The position numbers were made by a program, and so were the translations under genes. Below are positions 15,652-25,291 of a stretch of DNA of 64,000 nucleotides, one piece after another. The notes below the pieces were generated by a model. It saw only the letters and a program-made list of their open reading frames with translations. It was not told the DNA's origin and ran no database searches. Source of the DNA: Brevundimonas sp. UBA4553 (GTDB lineage: Bacteria; Pseudomonadota; Alphaproteobacteria; Caulobacterales; Caulobacteraceae); NCBI RefSeq assembly GCF_002387245.1, contig NZ_DGLD01000019.1:124001-188000 (forward strand), read 5' to 3'. Positions within the stretch are counted from its first letter, which is position 1. Each line of letters begins with the position of its first letter.

Positions 15652-16905
15652 ATGCCTCCCTCATATCGCAGGCCGCCGCGTTTCGCGGTCGGCTGCGCGT
15701 TGGCCGCATTCGCGGCCGTGCTGGCCAGTCCCGCTTGGGCTGACCCCGCGCCGTCCTTCGCCGAGCTGCTCGCCCAGCTGGGTCAAACCCCGGCCACCCT
15801 TGAAGCCGGCGCCCTGTCGGACGCCGCCGAAGCACGTGTCCGCCAGGCCCGTGCGAGGCCTAATCCGACGATCGCTCTCGACGCCGAGAACGCTTTCGGC
15901 ACGGGGCCCTTCTCGGGCTACGCCAATGCCGAAACCACCTTGTCGATCAGCCAGGACCTCGAGCTGTGGGGACGTCGGACCGCGCGGGTCAATGTCGCCC
16001 GCGCGGAAGCCGGAACCGCGGCGCTGCAGCGGGATCTCGCCATCATCGACGCCGCCGGAAGGCTCGCTCAGGTCTATGCCGATGCGGAAGCCGCCCAAAG
16101 GCGGGCTGCTCTCGCGGAGGAAAGCCTCACCCTGACCATCGCCGATGCGAGGGCCGCCCTTGTTCTTGTCGAGGAAGGCCGTGAGCCGCTGCTGCGCGGC
16201 ATCCAGGGGGAAAGCGAAGCGGCTGCGGCGCGTGCCTCTCGCGATGAAGCCGTCGCGGAGCGCGACGCGGCCTTCGCGCGGCTGACCGCAGTCGCCATGC
16301 TGGCGGCTCCGGTCACGACGATCGACACCAGCCTGCTGGACCTCGCACCTGCCGCGACCTTCGCTCCCCCGGCGGAGGCGCCGCCCGTTCGCGTCGCCGA
16401 GGCTCAGCGCGCGGCCGCCGAACGCAGGATCGATGTGGAGCGGATCCGCTCGCGCCCGGACATCAACGCCAGCGTTGGTGTCCGTCGCTACGAGATGGAG
16501 GACGCGACGGCGCTGACGTTCGGCGTCAGCATGCCGCTGCCCCTGTTCGACCGCAACCGCGGGAACATCGACGCGGCGCAGGCCGACTTCCGGGCTGCGG
16601 ATGCGCGGCTCCTGGGCGCCCGCCAGGAGGCCCAGGCCGATCGCGCCGCGGCGCGGGCGCGCCTCGCCGCCTCCGTGAGCCGGGTCTCCGCCGCCGATGC
16701 GGGGGTGGCGTCTGCCGAGGAGGCCTACCGTCTGTCGCGGATCGGATCCGAAGCGGGGCGCATCTCCCAACTCGAGCTGCGGGTCACCCGTGCAGCCCTG
16801 ATCTCTGCCCGAACTTCGGCCGTCGATGCGCGCCTTGCACGCGTCCAGGCCGAGATTGAACTTGCGCGCCAGGACGGCCGCGCCCCCTTCCAAGGAGCCC
16901 AATGA
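15652..16905 (+). CDS. czcC: Outer-membrane factor of the Czc efflux pump
   Basis: A 417-residue TolC-family protein with a signal peptide cleaved near residue 30 (SPAWADP). Two repeats of long amphipathic alpha-hairpins and short beta segments are visible, for example PTIALDAENAFG and TLSISQDLELWGRR in the first half and GVSMPLPLFDRNRGNIDAAQ in the second. The last phrase is characteristic of CzcC/CusC-type outer-membrane factors. It forms the exit duct for the CzcCBA complex (cobalt, zinc, cadmium). Its stop overlaps the czcB start by four bases. Confidence 0.92.
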   Translation: MPPSYRRPPRFAVGCALAAFAAVLASPAWADPAPSFAELLAQLGQTPATLEAGALSDAAEARVRQARARPNPTIALDAENAFGTGPFSGYANAETTLSISQDLELWGRRTARVNVARAEAGTAALQRDLAIIDAAGRLAQVYADAEAAQRRAALAEESLTLTIADARAALVLVEEGREPLLRGIQGESEAAAARASRDEAVAERDAAFARLTAVAMLAAPVTTIDTSLLDLAPAATFAPPAEAPPVRVAEAQRAAAERRIDVERIRSRPDINASVGVRRYEMEDATALTFGVSMPLPLFDRNRGNIDAAQADFRAADARLLGARQEAQADRAAARARLAASVSRVSAADAGVASAEEAYRLSRIGSEAGRISQLELRVTRAALISARTSAVDARLARVQAEIELARQDGRAPFQGAQ

Positions 16906-18113
16906 TGCGCAAGCGCACATCCAACAAGACGTTGCTGATCGGCGGCGCCGCCGCCGTCGTTCTGCTTGGCGGAGGCGGGCTGTTCCTGCTCACGCGCGGG
17001 CCGGACGCCGCTCCAGCCGCCGCCGAGGGTGAGGCGGGTCACGCTGAAGAAGAGGGCGCCCACGCCGAGGGCGAAGCCGGCCACGAAGGCGAGGCCGAAG
17101 CGCCGGAAGGCTTCGTCGCTCTGAGCGCGGCCCAGGCCCAGGCCGCCAACCTGATCGTGGTCGGCGTCGGTCGGGGAGGGGGCGCCGAAACCCGGCTCTC
17201 CGGGCGGGTCGAGCCCATGGTCGACGCGCGCGCCGCTGTGGCGGCGTCCGTCGGCGGGCGGGTCGAGCGGGTTCTCGTAGCTCCGGGCCAGTCGGTCCGG
17301 ATCGGTCAGCCCCTGGCGAGCGTCGTCAGCGGTGAAGCGGCGACGTTCCGCGCGGACGCAGACGCGGCGGCCGCCGAAACTGAAGTGGCGCGCCAGGCTT
17401 ATCAACGCAACCGCAATCTGGCGGACCAGGGCGTTGTCGCCCGACAGGAGGTCGAGGCGTCCCGCGCGCAACTGCTCAGCGCCGAAGCCGGCGCCCGCGC
17501 GGCTCGCGCGCGGTCCAGCGCGGCGGGCTCGCCCAACGCTTCGGGCCGCCTCAGCGTCACCAGCCCCATCACCGGAGTCGTGACCAGCGTCCAGGTCGGA
17601 CCGGGCGGCTTCGTCGCCCCTGGCGGCGTTGTCGCCGAGGTCACCAACCCGGCCAGGGTTGAGCTCGTCTTCAACGCGCCGCCTGCTTTGGCCGCCAATG
17701 TAAGGGCCGGGGCGCCTCTGCGGGTCAGCAGCCCCAGCGGCGACTTCGACGCCATCGTCACCGGCGTTGCCGCAGGCGCGGGCGGCGAAAGCGGCGCCAC
17801 GGTCATTCGGGCCCGGCCGACGGGCTCTGTCCTCCCGCCGGCCGGTTCCGCCGTCACGGGGGCGATCGTGACGGGCGAGACGACCGGCGGTCTCACCGTG
17901 CCGACCGAGTCCGTCCAGACCGTCGACGGCAACACCGTCGTCTTCGTTCAGGTCCCGAACGGCTTCCAGGCCCGTCCGGTGCTCGCCGGTCGTCAGGCCG
18001 GGGGGCGGACTGAAATCCTGCGTGGCCTCACCGGGGCTGAACGGGTCGCCGGCACGAACGCCTTCCTCCTCAAAGCCGAGCTCGCCAAGGGCGAGGCCGA
18101 GCACGGTCACTAG
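16902..18113 (+). CDS. czcB: Periplasmic adaptor of the Czc efflux pump
   Basis: A 403-residue membrane-fusion protein. One N-terminal membrane anchor (LLIGGAAAVVLLGGGGLFLL) is followed by a His/Glu-rich stretch at about residues 45-70 that could bind metal, then lipoyl, alpha-hairpin and beta-barrel domains: GGRVERVLVAPGQSVRIGQP is the lipoyl half motif and SPITGVVTSVQVGPGGFV its partner. It links CzcA in the inner membrane to CzcC. It overlaps czcC and precedes czcA by eleven bases. Confidence 0.94.
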   Translation: MMRKRTSNKTLLIGGAAAVVLLGGGGLFLLTRGPDAAPAAAEGEAGHAEEEGAHAEGEAGHEGEAEAPEGFVALSAAQAQAANLIVVGVGRGGGAETRLSGRVEPMVDARAAVAASVGGRVERVLVAPGQSVRIGQPLASVVSGEAATFRADADAAAAETEVARQAYQRNRNLADQGVVARQEVEASRAQLLSAEAGARAARARSSAAGSPNASGRLSVTSPITGVVTSVQVGPGGFVAPGGVVAEVTNPARVELVFNAPPALAANVRAGAPLRVSSPSGDFDAIVTGVAAGAGGESGATVIRARPTGSVLPPAGSAVTGAIVTGETTGGLTVPTESVQTVDGNTVVFVQVPNGFQARPVLAGRQAGGRTEILRGLTGAERVAGTNAFLLKAELAKGEAEHGH

Positions 18114-18124
18114 GGGCGCACCGC

Positions 18125-21100
18125 ATGTTCAAATTCATCATCGAACTCTCGGTCAAATTCCGATGGTTCGTGGTTCTCGCCACGGCGCTTGTCGCGGCCT
18201 ACGGACTCCTCGAGCTGACACGGCTTCCCATCGACGCCGTGCCGGATATCACCAATCGCCAGGTCCAGGTGACCACGGTCGCTCCGGCGCTCGCGCCTGA
18301 ACAGATCGAACGACAGGTCACCTACCCGATTGAAACCGCCATGGCCGGCATTCCCGGCCTGACCACGACCCGATCCCTCAGCCGAAACGGCTTCAGCCAG
18401 GTCACGGTCATCTTTACCGACCAGACCGACATCTATTTCGCGCGCCAGCAGGTCGCCGAACGGCTCGCGGGCGCCCGGGAGGCCATGCCTGACGGGGTGG
18501 AGCCGACCATGGCCCCGATCACCACGGGCCTCGGTGAAGTGCTGATGTGGACGATCGACTACAAGCCATTCAACAGTCAGAACCTCGCCAAGCCTGGCGA
18601 GCCGGGCTGGCAGGCGGGCGGAGCCTATCTGACGCCCGAAGGCGATCTGCTTTCGACCCCGCAGCAGCGCGCCACCTATCTGCGCACCGTGCAGGACTGG
18701 ATCGTCGCGCCGCAAATGCGGACCGCCCCCGGTCTCGCCGGCGTCGACACCGTCGGCGGCTATGTGAAGGAGTATGCGGTCCGTCCGGACGCGGCGCGCC
18801 TTTCCGCCTACGGCCTGGGCATGGGCGACCTTATCCAGGCCCTCGATCGCGCCAACACTCAGGCCGGCGCAGGCTATATCCAGCGCGCTGGCGAAGCTCT
18901 GACGGTCCGCACCGACGCCTTGGCCTCCACCGTGGAAGATCTGGCTCAGGCGCCGGTCGTCAACCGGAACGGCCTGATCGTGCGGGTCGCCGATGTCGCC
19001 ACGGTCGAGATCGGCCAGGCTCCGCGCCTGGGCGGCGCCAGCCGTGACGGCCACGAGGCCGTGCTCGGAACGGCGCTGATGATCGCGGGCGGCAACAGCC
19101 GCACCGTGGCCCAGGCGGCCGGGGAGCGACTCGATGAGGTTCGCAAGACTCTGCCCGCAGGGATCGAGGCGGTGACGGTCCTTGACCGTAGCGCCCTAGT
19201 CAACTCGACCATCTCGACCGTGGCCCGCAACCTCACCGAGGGCGCCCTTCTGGTCATCGTCGTGCTGTTCCTGCTGCTCGGAAACATTCGTGCGGCCAGC
19301 ATCACGGCCCTGATGATCCCGATCAGCTTCCTGTTCGCCGTCATCGGCATGAATAGGTTTGGCATCAGTGGAAACCTGATGAGCTTGGGCGCGCTGGACT
19401 TCGGCCTTCTGGTCGATGGGGCGGTCATCGTCGTCGAAAGCACCCTGCTGATGCTATCGCAGCGGCGGATCGATCTGGGACGGGCCCTGACCCGTCGGGA
19501 ACGCCTCGATGTCGCCGTGGCCGCAGCTCGCAAGATGGTCAAGCCGGCCGCCTTCGGTCAGCTGATTATCCTGCTGGTCTTCACGCCCCTGCTGATGCTT
19601 GAGGGGGTGGAGGGCAAGACCTTCGTCCCCATGGGGGCGACGGTGATGCTGGCCTTGGTCGGGGCCTTCATCTTCTCCTTCACCTTCGTTCCGGCCATGA
19701 CGGCCCTGCTGGTGCGGGATCCCAAGAAGGTCGAGACCGACGAACACGGCCACGCCCACGAACACGAAACCTTCCTGCTCCGCCACGCGCGGCGTTGGAT
19801 CCAGCCGGCCATCCGCGCCGCCGTCGATCGTCCGAAGATCGTCCTGATCTCGGCGCTCGGCGCGGTCGTCGTCGGTGGTCTGGCCTTTTCGTCCCTCGGG
19901 CGGGAGTTCATCCCTACCCTGGACGAAGGCGACATCGCCATGCAGGCGCTGCGTGTTCCCTCGGCGTCGCTGGAACAGTCGCTCGCCATGCAGATGGCGT
20001 TGGAACGGGTCATCACCGCCCAGCCGGAAGTCGAGACCATGTTCTCCAGGACCGGCACCGCCGAGGCGGCCGTCGACCCGATGCCGCCCAACATTTCGGA
20101 CAGCGTCATCGTTCTGAAGGACCGCATGGACTGGCCGGATTCAGGTCTCGAGAAGGAAGCCTTGCTCGAGCGGTTCGAAGAGCTCGCCAACCAACAGATC
20201 GGGAATAATTTCGAGTTCAGCCAACCCATCGAGCTCCGCTTCAACGAACTCATTTCCGGGGTCCGGACCGACCTCGCGGTCATGGTCTACGGCGATGACT
20301 TCGACACCATGCAGCGGGTCGCTGATGAGGTGGCCGGCGTACTGCGGCAGACCACCGGCTCCGCCGACGTTCGCGTCGAACAAGCGTCGGGCTTGCCGAC
20401 GCTCACGGTCAGCGTCGATCGGTTCGCGGCGGCCAGCTACGGCCTGTCCGCAGCCGACGTTTCTGAAGCGGTCTCGGCCGCCATCGGCGGCGCGGAGGCC
20501 GGCCGGATTTTCGAGGGCGACCGTCGCTTCGACGTCGTCGTCCGTCTTCCGGACGATGCGCGCAACGATCCGGCGGCGCTCGCGGCCCTGCCGATCGTCT
20601 CTTCGACAGGCGTAACCGTGCCGCTGTCTTCGGTAGCCCGTATCCAAAGCGCCGAGGGGCCGAACCAGATCAGCCGCAACGACGGTAGCCGACGGATGGT
20701 GGTCCAGGCCAACGTTCGCGGCCGGGATCTGGGCGGCTTCGTCACCGACGCACAAACCAAGGTGGACCAAATCCAGCTCCCGCCGGGCGTCCGCCTGACC
20801 TGGGGCGGTCAGTTCGAGAACCTCAAACGGGCCGAACAACGGCTGGGCCTGGTTATTCCGATCGTCTTCGTCCTGATCGGTGTGCTGCTGTTTATGGCTC
20901 TGGGGTCGTTCTCCGAGGCTGGGCTGGTCTTCGCCTGCGTGCCCTTGGCCTTGATCGGCGGCGCCTTGGCGCTTCTCATGCGAGGGATGCCGTTCTCGGT
21001 GTCTGCGGCCGTTGGCTTCATCGCCGTCTCGGGTGTGGCGACCCTGAACGGACTTGTTTTGATGCAGGCCATTCGCGAGCGATTGCAGGCGGGGCTCGCG

Positions 21101-21346
21101 CCCCGGGACGCGGCGATCGAAGGGGCGTCCAGCCGATTGCGTGCGGTGTTGACGACAGCCTTGGTCGCCATTGTCGGCTTCATCCCGATGGCGCTCGCCC
21201 ACGGCGCGGGGGCCGAGGTTCAGAAGCCTCTGGCGACGGTCGTCATCGGCGGCCTTCTGACCGCGACGGCCCTGACCCTGCTGGTCCTGCCGACCTTCGC
21301 GGCCAAGGCGGTGCGTCATCGCAAGGACGAGGGGGTTGAGGATTGA
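18125..21346 (+). CDS. czcA: Heavy-metal RND efflux transporter
   Basis: A 1073-residue HME-RND pump with twelve membrane helices in two halves. The helix-4 signature DFGLLVDGAVIVVE contains the Asp, Asp and Glu residues needed for proton and metal transport in CzcA. N-terminal LPIDAVPDITNRQVQVTT and the periplasmic METMFSRTGTAE-like stretch are also family features. It exports divalent cations such as Zn, Cd and Co from the periplasm or cytoplasm via CzcBC. A short His-rich insertion (HGHAHEHE) lies before helix 7. It overlaps the next gene by four bases. Confidence 0.96.
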   Translation: MFKFIIELSVKFRWFVVLATALVAAYGLLELTRLPIDAVPDITNRQVQVTTVAPALAPEQIERQVTYPIETAMAGIPGLTTTRSLSRNGFSQVTVIFTDQTDIYFARQQVAERLAGAREAMPDGVEPTMAPITTGLGEVLMWTIDYKPFNSQNLAKPGEPGWQAGGAYLTPEGDLLSTPQQRATYLRTVQDWIVAPQMRTAPGLAGVDTVGGYVKEYAVRPDAARLSAYGLGMGDLIQALDRANTQAGAGYIQRAGEALTVRTDALASTVEDLAQAPVVNRNGLIVRVADVATVEIGQAPRLGGASRDGHEAVLGTALMIAGGNSRTVAQAAGERLDEVRKTLPAGIEAVTVLDRSALVNSTISTVARNLTEGALLVIVVLFLLLGNIRAASITALMIPISFLFAVIGMNRFGISGNLMSLGALDFGLLVDGAVIVVESTLLMLSQRRIDLGRALTRRERLDVAVAAARKMVKPAAFGQLIILLVFTPLLMLEGVEGKTFVPMGATVMLALVGAFIFSFTFVPAMTALLVRDPKKVETDEHGHAHEHETFLLRHARRWIQPAIRAAVDRPKIVLISALGAVVVGGLAFSSLGREFIPTLDEGDIAMQALRVPSASLEQSLAMQMALERVITAQPEVETMFSRTGTAEAAVDPMPPNISDSVIVLKDRMDWPDSGLEKEALLERFEELANQQIGNNFEFSQPIELRFNELISGVRTDLAVMVYGDDFDTMQRVADEVAGVLRQTTGSADVRVEQASGLPTLTVSVDRFAAASYGLSAADVSEAVSAAIGGAEAGRIFEGDRRFDVVVRLPDDARNDPAALAALPIVSSTGVTVPLSSVARIQSAEGPNQISRNDGSRRMVVQANVRGRDLGGFVTDAQTKVDQIQLPPGVRLTWGGQFENLKRAEQRLGLVIPIVFVLIGVLLFMALGSFSEAGLVFACVPLALIGGALALLMRGMPFSVSAAVGFIAVSGVATLNGLVLMQAIRERLQAGLAPRDAAIEGASSRLRAVLTTALVAIVGFIPMALAHGAGAEVQKPLATVVIGGLLTATALTLLVLPTFAAKAVRHRKDEGVED

Positions 21347-21945
21347 TTGCTCGCACTCAGGATGACCGTCAGCAGCGACGCACGTTGCTGACGGTTCTCG
21401 CGCTCAACGCGGGCCTGGCATTAGCGCTCGGGATCGGCGGCTTGTCCGCCGATTCCAGCGCTCTGCTGGCCAATGCAGTGGACAACGCCTCGGACGCTGC
21501 TGTCTATCTGATCAGCTTTCTCGCGATCGGTCGGCCTGGTTCGTGGAAGCGGGGGGCGGCGCGCCTCTCGGGCGTCATGCTCCTTATCTTCGGCGCTGGC
21601 GTCCTTCTGGACGCGGGTCGTCGATTCCTCATCGGGACCGAACCGATCGGCCCGACCATGATGGGACTCTCGGTCGTCGCAGCGATCATCAACCTGATCT
21701 GCCTGCAGTTGATCCGCCGTCAGCACAGCGGCGACGTCAACATGAAGGCTGCCGAGACGTTCAGCTTTAACGACTTCGCCTCCAACGGGGGAATCCTCGT
21801 CGCCGGGGCCCTGGTGCTCTGGCTCGGCCAGGCGTGGCCGGACCTCGTCGTCGGCGTCCTCGTGGCCGCCATCGCGTTGAAGGGCGGCGTGGATATCCTG
21901 CGCGATGCGGCTAAGGATCGTCCGGCTGAGGGGGAGGGGCAATGA
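21343..21945 (+). CDS. CDF-like membrane protein lacking the cytoplasmic domain
   Basis: A 200-residue protein with six membrane helices resembling the transmembrane part of cation diffusion facilitators: LSADSSALLANAVDNASDAA occupies the place of the metal-binding helix 2, and ETFSFNDFASNGGILVAG that of helix 5, with Asp residues at the expected Zn-site positions. The C-terminal cytoplasmic domain usual in CzcD/YiiP is missing, so the protein stops soon after helix 6. The TTG start at 21343 overlaps the czcA stop (TTGA). Family relatives in czc operons are annotated as cation transporters. Confidence 0.8.
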   Translation: MIARTQDDRQQRRTLLTVLALNAGLALALGIGGLSADSSALLANAVDNASDAAVYLISFLAIGRPGSWKRGAARLSGVMLLIFGAGVLLDAGRRFLIGTEPIGPTMMGLSVVAAIINLICLQLIRRQHSGDVNMKAAETFSFNDFASNGGILVAGALVLWLGQAWPDLVVGVLVAAIALKGGVDILRDAAKDRPAEGEGQ

Positions 21946-22631
21946 TGCCGCTCGAGCCCTCCGACAGCGTCTCCAAGCCCGCAAGCCCCGCTTTGTCCGG
22001 CTCCTCGCCCCCTGATGACGCCTGTCGATCAGCGGTCGATATCCAATCCGTTCAACGATGGCGCAAGGCGGGCATTCTCGTCGGGGGCCTGCTTCTTGTC
22101 GTCTGCGCGGCGCTCGTCACATCCTGGCCCTTGCTCGAACATCCTGTCGAGCATCTGGGCCTGATCGCCATCATGGTTTGCATCATCGGTCGGGCCTGGT
22201 GTTCCCTTTACATCGGTGGCCGGAAGAAACAGGAGATCATATCCGCAGGACCGTATTCGGTCAGCCGCAATCCGCTGTACGTCTTCAGCTTCATCGGCGC
22301 GTTTGGCATCGGCGCCCAGTCCGGCAGCCTTAGCGTCGGTTTGGTCTTCGGATTAGCCTGCTGGGTGGTGTTTCGCATCGTGGTCGGCCGCGAAGAACGC
22401 TTCCTCTCCGACGCCTTTGGACACGACTACCAAGCTTACCGTGAGCGCACCCCTCGGTTCCTGCCCAAGCTCTCCCTATGGCGCGACGAGGCGGAAATCA
22501 TGATCCGGCCGGTATTCTTCGTCCGCACGGTGCGCGACGGCTTCGTCTTTCTCCTAGCGCTTCCGCTTTTCGAAGCGATTGAGCAGCTCCAGCGGCTCGG
22601 GGGCTTTAATGCCGTCGTGCCCGTGCCCTGA
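21942..22631 (+). CDS. Isoprenylcysteine carboxyl methyltransferase-like membrane protein
   Basis: A 229-residue protein with four to five membrane helices. The signature GPYSVSRNPLYVFSF followed by VGREERFLSDAFGHDYQAYRE is the ICMT/PEMT-family methyltransferase core that binds S-adenosylmethionine at the membrane face. Bacterial versions are common in czc-type operons, but the methyl acceptor is unknown. A polar N-terminal tail of about 40 residues precedes the first helix. It overlaps the upstream CDF-like gene by four bases. A second member of this family occurs at 47089. Confidence 0.85.
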   Translation: MMPLEPSDSVSKPASPALSGSSPPDDACRSAVDIQSVQRWRKAGILVGGLLLVVCAALVTSWPLLEHPVEHLGLIAIMVCIIGRAWCSLYIGGRKKQEIISAGPYSVSRNPLYVFSFIGAFGIGAQSGSLSVGLVFGLACWVVFRIVVGREERFLSDAFGHDYQAYRERTPRFLPKLSLWRDEAEIMIRPVFFVRTVRDGFVFLLALPLFEAIEQLQRLGGFNAVVPVP

Positions 22632-22781
22632 GGTCGGGAGAACCGGGATGACCACCTGCGAGCGGATCGCGCTGGAACCCGCTGGCCCGGCGCGCCTTCG
22701 CCCGTGTCGCTATCCCGCCCCCTCGATCGCGGCGGTCGCCGCAAGCAGCCGCGATTCCCAACCCGCAACGGGACCCTATTT

Positions 22782-24848
22782 ATGACCAGCACAACACTGC
22801 CGGACCATCTCCACACCAAGTCCGAGGAGCACGATCACGGTGGCGTTCTAGGCTCCAATACGGAGCTGATCTTCGCCCTGACAAGTGGCCTTGCTCTGGG
22901 CCTTGGATTCGCCCTCGAGAAACTCGCAACGGGCCTTCCCGCTTGGATTCCCCTCGCCCTCTTCCTGATCGCCTACATCTTCGGCGGCTTTTTTACGGTG
23001 CGAGAAGCGTTCGAGAACCTCCGCCAGAAGCGCTTCGAGATCGATACCTTGATGCTCGTCGCAGCCGCAGGTGCGGCGGCGCTCGGGGCCTGGGCCGAAG
23101 GCGCTCTCCTGCTGTTTCTGTTCAGCATCGGCCACGCGCTCGAACACTACGCCATGGGCCGCGCCAAACGCGCGATCGAGGCCCTGGCCGAGCTTGCCCC
23201 CCGGACAGCCCATGTGCGACGCGACGGGCAGGTCGTCGAATTGCCTGTCGAAGATTTGGTCGTCGGCGACACCGTGGTGGTGCGTCCAAACGAACGACTG
23301 CCCGCTGATGGCTTTGTCGTGGTCGGCACCACAAGCATCAACCAAGCCCCCGTGACCGGCGAAAGCATGCCTGTCGACAAGCAGCCCGTCGCGGACCCCG
23401 AGGCGGCGCGGGCGAGACCGGCCCAGGTCGGATCGCCGTCTCTCGTCTTCGCGGGCACCATCAATGGCTCAGGCGCCATCGAGATTGAGACGACCCGCAC
23501 ATCGAGCGACACCACCCTGGCCAAGGTGGTTCGGATGGTGAGTGAGGCCGAGACGCAGAAGTCGCCGACCCAGCGCTTCACGGACAGGTTCGAACGCATC
23601 TTCGTGCCTGTGGTGCTGGCGCTCGCCTTTGTCCTGCTGTTCGCCTGGGTCGTCGTCGATGAGCCGTTCCGCGACAGCTTCTATCGCGCCATGGCCGTGC
23701 TGGTCGCCGCGAGTCCTTGCGCGCTCGCCATCGCCACCCCGAGCGCCGTCCTCTCGGGCGTCGCCCGTGCGGCGCGCGCCGGTGTCCTGATCAAGGGCGG
23801 CGCGCCGTTGGAGAACCTCGGCTCGCTCAACGCCATCGCCTTCGACAAGACCGGCACCCTGACCGAGGGACGGCCGCGGATCACCGACGTCATGACGGTG
23901 CGCGGGACGAAGGAGGGCGATCTTCTGGCGGTCGCTGTGGCGGTCGAACGGCTCAGCGACCACCCGTTGGCGGAGGCCATCGCGCGCGACGGTGGCGCAC
24001 GCTTGCGCGATACGATCATCCCGGCCGCGATCGACCTCAAGAGCCTGACGGGCAAGGGCGTGACCGCCCAGCTGCACGGCGAGACGATCTGGATAGGGAA
24101 GCCGGAGATGTTCGGCGTCGACGGCGTAGCGCCGCTCGGCGACGAAACAACCTCTGTCGTCGCTCAGTTGCGACTGCAGGGGCGAACCCTGATGGTGGTG
24201 CGACGCGGCACGCGCGATCTCGGTGTCATTGGGCTTCTTGATACGCCTCGCCCAGCAGCGCGGCCGACGCTGACCGCTCTTCGCGCCCTCGGCATCGGGC
24301 GAATGATCATGATCTCGGGCGATCACCAGAAGGCCGCACAGGCGATCGCCGGACAGGTCGGCCTGACAGAGGCTTGGGGCGACCTCATGCCCGAGGACAA
24401 GGTCGACGCCATCAAACGCCTTCGCGCTGACGGCAAGATTGCCATGGTCGGCGACGGGGTGAACGACGCCCCGGCCATGGCCACGGCGACCGTCGGTATC
24501 GCGATGGGCGCGGCTGGCTCCGATGTTGCGCTTGAGACCGCCGACGTCGCCTTGATGTCCGACGACCTGTCGCAGCTGCCCTTCACCGTCGGTCTCAGCC
24601 GACAGACGCGGCGCATCATTCTCCAGAATCTCTACGTCAGTCTCGGAATCGTCGCCTTCCTTGTGCCGGCGACGATCCTCGGCCTTGGCATCGGCCCTGC
24701 CGTGGCGCTCCACGAGGGGTCGACCCTGCTGGTGGTGTTCAACGCTCTGCGCCTGCTCGGCTACCGCGACCGAACGGCGCCCATCCTTCCCAGTGCAATC
24801 CCGGCCGCCCCCGTGGCCCCGCCGGCTCTCTCAAGGACATCGTCATGA
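22782..24848 (+). CDS. P1B-4-type metal-transporting ATPase (CzcP-like)
   Basis: A 688-residue P-type ATPase. It keeps the actuator TGES, the phosphorylation motif DKTGTLTE, the HP-containing SDHPLAEAI and the hinge GDGVNDAP. The metal-site helix reads SPCALAIATPS rather than CPC, and the last helices contain HEGSTLLVVFNALRLL; SPC with HEG(S/G)T defines the P1B-4 group (cobalt, zinc, iron; CzcP in Cupriavidus). No N-terminal HMA domain is present, only a short His-rich tail. ATG 22782 is chosen because the upstream extension to 22704 is Arg-rich and unlike the family. It overlaps the next gene by four bases. Confidence 0.93.
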   Translation: MTSTTLPDHLHTKSEEHDHGGVLGSNTELIFALTSGLALGLGFALEKLATGLPAWIPLALFLIAYIFGGFFTVREAFENLRQKRFEIDTLMLVAAAGAAALGAWAEGALLLFLFSIGHALEHYAMGRAKRAIEALAELAPRTAHVRRDGQVVELPVEDLVVGDTVVVRPNERLPADGFVVVGTTSINQAPVTGESMPVDKQPVADPEAARARPAQVGSPSLVFAGTINGSGAIEIETTRTSSDTTLAKVVRMVSEAETQKSPTQRFTDRFERIFVPVVLALAFVLLFAWVVVDEPFRDSFYRAMAVLVAASPCALAIATPSAVLSGVARAARAGVLIKGGAPLENLGSLNAIAFDKTGTLTEGRPRITDVMTVRGTKEGDLLAVAVAVERLSDHPLAEAIARDGGARLRDTIIPAAIDLKSLTGKGVTAQLHGETIWIGKPEMFGVDGVAPLGDETTSVVAQLRLQGRTLMVVRRGTRDLGVIGLLDTPRPAARPTLTALRALGIGRMIMISGDHQKAAQAIAGQVGLTEAWGDLMPEDKVDAIKRLRADGKIAMVGDGVNDAPAMATATVGIAMGAAGSDVALETADVALMSDDLSQLPFTVGLSRQTRRIILQNLYVSLGIVAFLVPATILGLGIGPAVALHEGSTLLVVFNALRLLGYRDRTAPILPSAIPAAPVAPPALSRTSS

Positions 24849-25288
24849 AGCGTTTCGGATGGATTTCCGTCATCGCCGTCTTTCTCGCCCTGTCGGCCTT
24901 CGCCTTCGGGATGATCTCGCGGCAAACCCGCGAGGTCCCTGCGGCGCCGTCGGCGGCTGACTCTCGCCCGAGCGACACCGAGGCAAGCCACGCTGGCGAG
25001 ACCACGGACAGCCCATCGACTCGCGCCTATCGCGAGGCCAGCGCGAAGATGCACCAGGCCATGAGCATCAACTACACGGGCGACGCCGACATCGACTTCC
25101 TGCGCGGAATGATCGCCCACCACGAGGGTGCGCTCGCAATGGCCAAGGTCGCCGTCGAGCATGGCGAAGCCCGCGACGTGCGTAATCTGGCCGATGAGAT
25201 CATTGCGGCCCAGGAATCCGAAATTGTCCGGATGAGAATCCTTCTTGCGCGCCATGAGGACACGCCCGCGCCCAACGCAAGGCCCTGA
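24845..25288 (+). CDS. DUF305 periplasmic/membrane-anchored protein
   Basis: A 147-residue protein with one N-terminal membrane segment, a low-complexity linker and a DUF305 domain: DADIDFLRGMIAHHEGALAMAKVAVEHG contains the MIxHHxGA signature, with a second half EIIAAQESEIVRMR. DUF305 proteins of the CopM type bind metal in the periplasm. It is one of three in this window and is coupled to the P1B-4 ATPase by an ATGA overlap, suggesting it hands over or buffers the exported metal. Confidence 0.9.
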   Translation: MKRFGWISVIAVFLALSAFAFGMISRQTREVPAAPSAADSRPSDTEASHAGETTDSPSTRAYREASAKMHQAMSINYTGDADIDFLRGMIAHHEGALAMAKVAVEHGEARDVRNLADEIIAAQESEIVRMRILLARHEDTPAPNARP

Positions 25289-25291
25289 CGC

